From Agrococcus sp. Marseille-Q4369 (GTDB lineage Bacteria; Actinomycetota; Actinomycetes; Actinomycetales; Microbacteriaceae): DNA of 64,000 nt. The translations under genes and the position numbers were made by a program. The DNA is taken from the NCBI RefSeq assembly GCF_018308945.1, contig NZ_CP070501.1, positions 2,046,001 through 2,110,000 on the forward strand, read 5' to 3'. The notes below the pieces were generated by a model, which worked only from the letters and a program-made list of their open reading frames with translations, was not told where the DNA came from and did no database searches. Below, piece by piece: positions 59,754 to 64,000 of the stretch (position 1 is the first letter of the stretch; the number at the start of each line of letters is the position of its first letter).

Positions 59754-59759
59754 GCGCTT

Positions 59760-59798
59760 AGCGTATACGGAAAGGCTGGGATTCTGTGTACGGAATCC
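59760..59798 (-). promoter_or_regulatory. leaderless promoter and operator of the RHH antitoxin
   Basis: The -10 box TACGCT (59760-59765, minus strand) is 6 bases from the ATG. GGATTC/GAATCC with an 8-base spacer (59779-59798) covers the -35 region. Confidence 0.5.
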
Positions 59799-59819
59799 GG
59801 AAGGGGCCCCTACCCTGGG

Positions 59820-60251
59820 TCAGCGCAGCGCCTGCTTGATCTGCTCGCGCTCCTTCTCGAGCTTCCGCACCCGGCGGCTCACCTTGAAGAGGCGCACCGA
59901 GCCGAGCAGTGCCGTGATGAGCACGCCCGCGATCGCGGCGAAGAGCATCGCGACGCCGAGCGGCAGGCTGAAGTCGAGCCCGAGGAACGCGAAGTCGGCC
60001 GGCTCGTTGTTCTGCAGGATGAAGATGAGCAGCAGCACGAGGATGACCGTGCCGAGGATGAGCGCGAACCACGTCGCGCCCGAGATGCCCTGCCGCTGGT
60101 GGCCGTCGAGGGTCGGGTCGAGCCTGACCTCCTTCGGCTGGGCGGATGCGGTGGTCGAGCCGGTCGAGGACGCCTGCGTCTCGGCGCGGGCTGAGGTGGC
60201 GGGCACACTGCGCGGGGCGGGCGTCGTGGTCGGGTCCTGGTCGTCGGCCAT
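59820..60251 (-). CDS. LapA (DUF1049)-like membrane protein
   Basis: A 143-residue protein: a disordered Ser/Thr/Pro-rich N-terminus (1-55), two hydrophobic helices (about 62-84 and 97-120) joined by ILQNNEPADFAFLGLDFSLP, and a basic coiled-coil tail RRVRKLEKEREQIKQA. The Asn-Asn turn is the LapA signature. In actinobacteria without LPS its role is not known. AAGGAG precedes the ATG. Confidence 0.8.
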   Translation of the reverse strand: MADDQDPTTTPAPRSVPATSARAETQASSTGSTTASAQPKEVRLDPTLDGHQRQGISGATWFALILGTVILVLLLIFILQNNEPADFAFLGLDFSLPLGVAMLFAAIAGVLITALLGSVRLFKVSRRVRKLEKEREQIKQALR

Positions 60252-60411
60252 GGCGGCTCTCCTTGCTCGCGGCTTGCGCTGGTGGGGACACGCTAGCCAG
60301 GTGAGGCTGAGATCCGGTGTGCGCGGCCGTGTCCGCCCGCGCTCCGCCGGCGGGCTCATGCTCGTCAACCGGTCTCCTGTGCACCCGACCGGATAGTCCG
60401 GCCGGCGGAAC

Positions 60412-60648
60412 TCAGGGCCGGTCGCGCCGCGGGTGCCGCTCCGACGGCGGCGGCACCGTCTTCGCCGCGACGATGTCGGCGATCGCGATGACGACCTCGC
60501 CGCGACGGGTCGCGACCGTGCACGCGGCGTCACCGACGTGCACGAGCTCGCCGAGCGCATCCGTCGCCTTGTGGGTGTCGCCGTGCAGCCGGTAGCGCAC
60601 GACGACGCGCGTGCCGATCGGCAGCGCGTGCAGCTCGGTGGGCGTCAT
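60412..60648 (-). CDS. stand-alone SH3-like domain protein (Rv0428c N-terminal type)
   Basis: The 78-residue protein LPIGTRVVVRYRLHGDTHKA, then DALGELVHVGDAACTVATRR and VPPPSER, matches the SH3-like domain found N-terminal to a GNAT acetyltransferase in mycobacterial Rv0428c-type proteins. Here no acetyltransferase follows, so the domain stands alone. It begins 23 bases after the SDR stop and is probably cotranscribed with it. An in-frame GTG two codons upstream is an alternative start. Confidence 0.65.
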   Translation of the reverse strand: MTPTELHALPIGTRVVVRYRLHGDTHKATDALGELVHVGDAACTVATRRGEVVIAIADIVAAKTVPPPSERHPRRDRP

Positions 60649-60670
60649 CGGCACATCACCAGGAGCTGCA

Positions 60671-62176
60671 TCACCACGAACCCGGCGCGTAGTCCTTCAG
60701 GAAGACGCCGAAGAGGTCCTCGCCCGCCTCGCCGCGCACGATCGGGTCGTAGACGCGCGCGGCGCCGTCGACGAGGTCGAGCGGGGCGTGGAAGCCCTCC
60801 TCGGCGAGCCGCACCTTCGTGAAGTGCGGGCGCTCGTCGGTGATCCAGCCCGTGTCGACGGCGGTCATGAGGATGCCGTCGCTCTCGAACATCTCGCGGG
60901 CGCTCGTGCGGGTGAGCATGTTGAGCGCGGCCTTCGCCATGTTCGTGTGCGGGTGGCCGGGGCCCTTGTAGCCGCGGCCGAAGACGCCCTCCATCGCCGA
61001 GACGTTCACGATGTACGTGCGGCGCGCGGCGGAGGCGGCGAGCGATGCGCGCAGCCGCGAGACGAGCAGGAACGGCGCCGTCATGTTGGCGAGCTGCACC
61101 TCGAGCATCTCGAGCGGCTCGACCTGGTCGACGTGCTGCGTCCACGAGTTCACGTGCGCCTCGTCGGGCAGCAGGCCGCCCGCGTCGATCGCGGTGCCCG
61201 CCGCGAGCCGCTCGAGCGACGACGAGCCGGCGGCCATCGCCTGCTGCGAGAGCTCCTCGGCCGTCACGGCGGCGCTCGCGAGGATCGGGTGGCTCGCGAC
61301 CGAGGCCGCGAGGGCGAGCGGATGCGCGTCGTTCGTGTGGCCGAACGTCACGAGCTCGGGGAGCCGGCCGCCGTTGGGAGCAGACACCGGCAGCGGCGCG
61401 AGCTCCGCCTCGACGAGCGGCGCGTAGGCGCCCGCCGAGCGGCGCACCGTCTGGGCCGCGTTGTTGATCAGGATGTCGAGCGGACCGGCGGCGGCGACCT
61501 CCTCGGCGAGCCCGATGACCTGCGCCGGGTCGCGCAGGTCGATGCCGACGACCTTGAGCCTGCCGAGCCACTCGCCCGAGTCGGGCATCGCCGAGAACCG
61601 ACGCACCGCATCCCGCGGGAACCGCGTCGTGATCGTCGTGTGCGCGCCGTCGCGCAGCAGCCGCAGCGCGATGTGCATGCCGATCTTCGCGCGGCCGCCC
61701 GTGAGCAGCGCGCGCTTGCCGGTGAGGTCGGTGCGGGCGTCGCGCTTCGCGTGGCTCATCGCCGCGCAGTCGGGGCAGAGCTGGTGGTAGAAGGAGTCGA
61801 CGACCGTGTACTGCTGCTTGCAGATGTAGCAGCCGCGCGAGCGGAGGAGCGTGCCGGCGGTGGGGGATGCGCTGCGGGTCTCGAGCGGGATCCCGCGCGT
61901 CTCGTCGTCGATGCGGTCGGGCGCGCCGGTGGCGGTCTTCGCGACGACCGCGCGATCGGCGGCCTGGATGCGCGCGTGCTTCGCCTTGCGGCTCGCGAGC
62001 TTGACCTCCTTGAACATGTTCGCCGTGGCCTGCCGGACGGCGACGTAGTGGGGGTCGTCGCGGTCCATGCGGTGGAGCGTCTCGAGCACGCGGAGCGTGG
62101 TGGCGACGTCGTCGGCGGAGAGCGTCTCGGGGGCGTCTGCGGGCGCGCCGGAGGGAGCCGGATCGTGGGGGAGCAC
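60671..62176 (-). CDS. zinc-ribbon short-chain dehydrogenase-like protein, 501 aa
   Basis: A long SDR. Residues 1-100 are helical and Lys/Arg-rich (NMFKEVKLASRKAKHARIQ). A zinc ribbon follows (CYICKQQY ... LCPDC, about 122-143). Then a Rossmann SDR domain with ALLTGGRAKIGMHIALRLL, INNAAQ and VNVSAMEG. The catalytic Tyr-x3-Lys is replaced: the lysine in NMAKAALNML is kept but Thr stands at the Tyr position. Dehydrogenase chemistry may be lost. The GTG start is 5 bases after TAGACT and the longer frame upstream runs through a tandem repeat, so I excluded it. Function unknown. Confidence 0.82.
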   Translation of the reverse strand: MLPHDPAPSGAPADAPETLSADDVATTLRVLETLHRMDRDDPHYVAVRQATANMFKEVKLASRKAKHARIQAADRAVVAKTATGAPDRIDDETRGIPLETRSASPTAGTLLRSRGCYICKQQYTVVDSFYHQLCPDCAAMSHAKRDARTDLTGKRALLTGGRAKIGMHIALRLLRDGAHTTITTRFPRDAVRRFSAMPDSGEWLGRLKVVGIDLRDPAQVIGLAEEVAAAGPLDILINNAAQTVRRSAGAYAPLVEAELAPLPVSAPNGGRLPELVTFGHTNDAHPLALAASVASHPILASAAVTAEELSQQAMAAGSSSLERLAAGTAIDAGGLLPDEAHVNSWTQHVDQVEPLEMLEVQLANMTAPFLLVSRLRASLAASAARRTYIVNVSAMEGVFGRGYKGPGHPHTNMAKAALNMLTRTSAREMFESDGILMTAVDTGWITDERPHFTKVRLAEEGFHAPLDLVDGAARVYDPIVRGEAGEDLFGVFLKDYAPGSW

Positions 62177-62181
62177 AGGAC

Positions 62182-62187
62182 AGTCTA
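62182..62187 (-). promoter_or_regulatory. -10 box of the SDR gene, next to the GTGCAC array
   Basis: TAGACT on the minus strand, 5 bases before the GTG. The expected -35 position falls on the first GTGCAC box (62204-62209). Confidence 0.5.
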
Positions 62188-62203
62188 CCGAGGCCGCATC
62201 CGT

Positions 62204-62372
62204 GTGCACGGTGCTGCGCCAGCCGCCCGCCGCAGGCCGCAAGAGCGTGCACATCGTTCCGCGCGTCGTCGCTTCCCTCGCGAGCTTGTGCACGCTGTTG
62301 CGGCCTGCGCGCCCGCCGAGCCGCATGAAGGTGCACATTGTCCGCGAGTCGTCCAAGCCGTCGCGGTCAAGC
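62204..62372. repeat. 84-bp tandem duplication carrying four GTGCAC boxes at ~42-bp spacing
   Basis: GTGCAC occurs at 62204, 62247, 62288 and 62331, spacing 43, 41 and 43. Boxes 1 and 3 continue alike (G-x-TG-x-TGCG), and boxes 2 and 4 continue alike (AT-x-GT...CCGCG, then GTCGTC). The unit is therefore an 84-bp pair repeated twice. Spacing equals four helical turns, so all boxes face the same side of the DNA. It lies directly upstream of the SDR promoter. Confidence 0.75.
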
Positions 62373-62432
62373 GCTCTGCCGTCTCATCGAGCGAGACGCC
62401 CGATGCAACGTGTCGAATGGTGGCAATAGTGC

Positions 62433-62438
62433 TACCAT
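62433..62438 (+). promoter_or_regulatory. -10 box of a leaderless promoter (hicA)
   Basis: TACCAT lies 7 bases before the GTG start of the HicA-like gene. Confidence 0.5.
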
Positions 62439-62445
62439 CGCAGTC

Positions 62446-62694
62446 GTGGGGAAGCTCGAGAAGCGACTCGCTGCCATGCGCAACGCCCCGACGAGCGTGC
62501 GCTTCTCCGACTTGCGAGCGGTGTGCGAGCACTACTTCGGGGAGCCCAGGCAGAGCGGCGGCTCGCACCTCGTGTTCGCCACGCCTTGGCCGGGTGACCC
62601 CCGCGTCAACATCCAGGATCGCGACGGTGCCGCAGCGCCGTATCAAGTGCGGCAAGTGCTCGCGGCAATTGAGAAGCTCGAGGAGGAACGATGA
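62446..62694 (+). CDS. hicA: HicA-like mRNA interferase toxin
   Basis: The 82-residue protein has the small dsRBD-like HicA fold. VRFSDLRAVCEHYFGEPRQS leads to the catalytic-type His in GGSHLVFATPWP, and the end QVRQVLAAIEKLEEE is a helix. HicA cleaves mRNA and is blocked by HicB. It starts at a GTG; the longer frame upstream would read through the repeat array. The TGA overlaps the hicB ATG. Confidence 0.85.
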   Translation: MGKLEKRLAAMRNAPTSVRFSDLRAVCEHYFGEPRQSGGSHLVFATPWPGDPRVNIQDRDGAAAPYQVRQVLAAIEKLEEER

Positions 62695-63020
62695 GCAGCA
62701 GCCTGCACTACGGTTACCGCACGGTGTGGTCAGAGGAGGACGGAGCCTTCGTCGCCACCGCGGCGGAGTTCCCCTCGCTGTCGTGGGTGGCGGACGAGGC
62801 GCCGGAGGCCCTGCGGGGCCTGGAGGCACTGATCGAGTCGGTCGTCGCTGACCTGCGCGAGCAAGGGGAGGAAGTGCCGGTGCCGCTCGTCGACCGGACG
62901 TACTCGGGGAAGCTCAGCGTGCGCATCTCGCCGTCGCTCCACAAGAAGGTGGCCATGCGGGCCGCGGAGGAGAAGGTGTCGATCAATCGGCTGATCTCGC
63001 AGGCGCTCGCCGAAGTCTGA
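62691..63020 (+). CDS. hicB: HicB family antitoxin
   Basis: The 109-residue protein has the HicB RNase-H-like partial fold (YRTVWSEEDGAFVATAAEFP then LSWVADEAPEAL). A C-terminal ribbon-helix-helix follows (LSVRISPSLHKKVAMRAAEE and INRLISQAL). The RHH part should bind the hicAB promoter. Coupled to hicA by ATGA. The pair is complete and has no obvious lesion. Confidence 0.9.
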   Translation: MSSSLHYGYRTVWSEEDGAFVATAAEFPSLSWVADEAPEALRGLEALIESVVADLREQGEEVPVPLVDRTYSGKLSVRISPSLHKKVAMRAAEEKVSINRLISQALAEV

Positions 63021-63055
63021 GGCTGCCCTGCGGCGAGTGCGACAGACTCGAGGCG

Positions 63056-64000
63056 ATGCCCCTCCTCGACCTCGCCCCTTCGCCCTGGGACCCCGACGCC
63101 GCCTTCGACGCGTTCGCCGAGTGGTCGGCCGAGCGCGGGCTGCCGCTTTACCCGGCGCAGGAGGAGGCGCTCATCGAGGTCGTGAGCGGCTCGAACGTCA
63201 TCCTCTCGACGCCGACCGGCACGGGGAAGTCGCTCGTCGCCGTCGGCGCGCACTTCGCCGCCCTCGCGCAAGGCAAGCGCACCTTCTACACCGCGCCGAT
63301 CAAGGCGCTCGTGAGCGAGAAGTTCTTCCAGCTCGTCGACGTCTTCGGCGCCGAGAACGTCGGCATGGTCACCGGCGACTCGTCCGTGAACGCCGACGCC
63401 CCGATCATCTGCTGCACCGCCGAGATCCTCGCGAACCTCGCCCTGCGCAACGGCGACAAGACCGACGTCGGCCAGGTCGTGATGGACGAGTTCCACTTCT
63501 ACGCCGACCCGCAGCGTGGCTGGGCGTGGCAGGTGCCGCTCCTGACGCTCCCGCAAGCGCAGTTCATCCTGATGTCGGCGACGCTCGGCGACGTCTCCCG
63601 CATCGCCGACGACCTCAGCCGCCGCACCGGCCGCGAGACCGCGCAGGTCACGGGAGTCGAGCGCCCCGTGCCGCTCACGTACGAGTACGCGATGACGCCC
63701 GTGCACGAGACGATCGAGGAGCTGCTCGCCACCCAGCGCTCGCCCGTCTACATCGTCCACTTCGCGCAGGCCGCGGCCCTCGAGCGGGCGCAGGCGCTCA
63801 CCTCGGCGAAGATCACCACCCGCGAGCAGCGCGACGAGATCGCGCGCGCGATCGGCGACTTCCGCTTCACGACACGCTTCGGCCAGACCCTCTCGCGGCT
63901 CGTCCGGCAGGGCATCGGCGTCCACCACGCGGGGCTGCTGCCGAAGTACCGCCGGCTCGTCGAGCAGCTCGCGCAGCAGGGGCTGCTGCGCGTCATCTGC
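63056..64000 (+). CDS. Ski2-like DEAD/DEAH helicase, N-terminal part (runs off the window)
   Basis: 315 codons are present with no stop. The helicase core shows the Q-like YPAQEEALIEVV, Walker A STPTGTGKSLVA (about 53-64), motif Ia TAPIKALVSEKF, motif II VMDEFHFYAD (a DEFH box rather than DEAD/DEAH), motif III MSATLG and the IGVHHAGLLPKYRRL segment typical of Ski2-like enzymes. In actinobacteria such proteins carry a C-terminal DUF3516, expected beyond the window. Likely acts on RNA. No strong ribosome-binding site was seen before the ATG. Confidence 0.88.
   Translation, partial: MPLLDLAPSPWDPDAAFDAFAEWSAERGLPLYPAQEEALIEVVSGSNVILSTPTGTGKSLVAVGAHFAALAQGKRTFYTAPIKALVSEKFFQLVDVFGAENVGMVTGDSSVNADAPIICCTAEILANLALRNGDKTDVGQVVMDEFHFYADPQRGWAWQVPLLTLPQAQFILMSATLGDVSRIADDLSRRTGRETAQVTGVERPVPLTYEYAMTPVHETIEELLATQRSPVYIVHFAQAAALERAQALTSAKITTREQRDEIARAIGDFRFTTRFGQTLSRLVRQGIGVHHAGLLPKYRRLVEQLAQQGLLRVIC

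Noticed and set aside
62177-62356. N-terminal extension of the SDR protein through the GTGCAC array
   Set aside because: The extra residues only reflect the 42-bp repeat period (alternating Met-Cys-Thr and Val-His), and a -10 box sits just before the GTG chosen.

Overview
The window is very GC-rich actinobacterial chromosome. The gene families point to Microbacteriaceae, with Agrococcus or a close relative as my best guess: DUF222-HNH protein, cell-wall-binding-repeat-2 protein, DUF3516-type helicase, thiol-dependent ArsC with Cys-Cys ArsR. I see no tRNA, rRNA or CRISPR array. Many genes look leaderless: a TANNNT -10 box lies 5-7 bases before the start codon.

Layout. 0-3 kb: DUF72 tail, a large unknown protein, and an ars locus (arsC, a 21-residue Cys-rich peptide, arsR). 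3-7 kb: a NarL-type response regulator and its likely kinase flank a surface protein gene broken by an in-frame TAG. 7-11 kb: small unknowns, an MFS exporter and a DUF222-HNH protein. 11-13.7 kb: methionine importer metNIQ.

13.8-26.4 kb is a defence island. It holds a modification-reader-like HNH nuclease, a 5-methylcytosine methyltransferase divergent from a NaeI-family restriction enzyme, two unrecognised proteins (673 and 310 aa), an 1808-aa DUF1998 helicase resembling DruE, and a translationally coupled RecB/Cas4-like nuclease. The order methylase-unknown-unknown-DruE recalls type II Druantia, here with a NaeI enzyme inserted and a nuclease appended. The island ends in a graveyard with remnants of a UvrD-like helicase and a short-chain dehydrogenase. 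A Kiwa-like pair (kwaA-kwaB) follows at 30-31.7 kb.

27-36.5 kb holds two catabolic operons, each with an MHS-type symporter: a flavin monooxygenase operon, and a LysR/M24 peptidase/ornithine-cyclodeaminase operon. 36.8-39.2 kb has a ParE-type toxin-antitoxin pair and a NERD helicase carrying an in-frame palindromic repeat. 39.2-44.2 kb is a LysR-controlled omega-amino-acid pathway (transaminase, aldehyde dehydrogenase, alanine dehydrogenase).

44.2-53 kb holds a MNT/HEPN pair, a SulP transporter, a Phd/VapC pair with a nonsense-mutated toxin, MgtE, a membrane-anchored HNH protein, a deleted alcohol dehydrogenase, a lipoprotein-CDF pair and an AlkD-like protein. 53-64 kb holds NhaA, a glycosyltransferase, an M18 aminopeptidase, a RibD-like reductase, a methyltransferase/HxlR pair, an RHH antitoxin with a short toxin, a LapA-like protein, an unusual zinc-ribbon SDR behind an array of four GTGCAC boxes, HicAB, and the start of a Ski2-like helicase.
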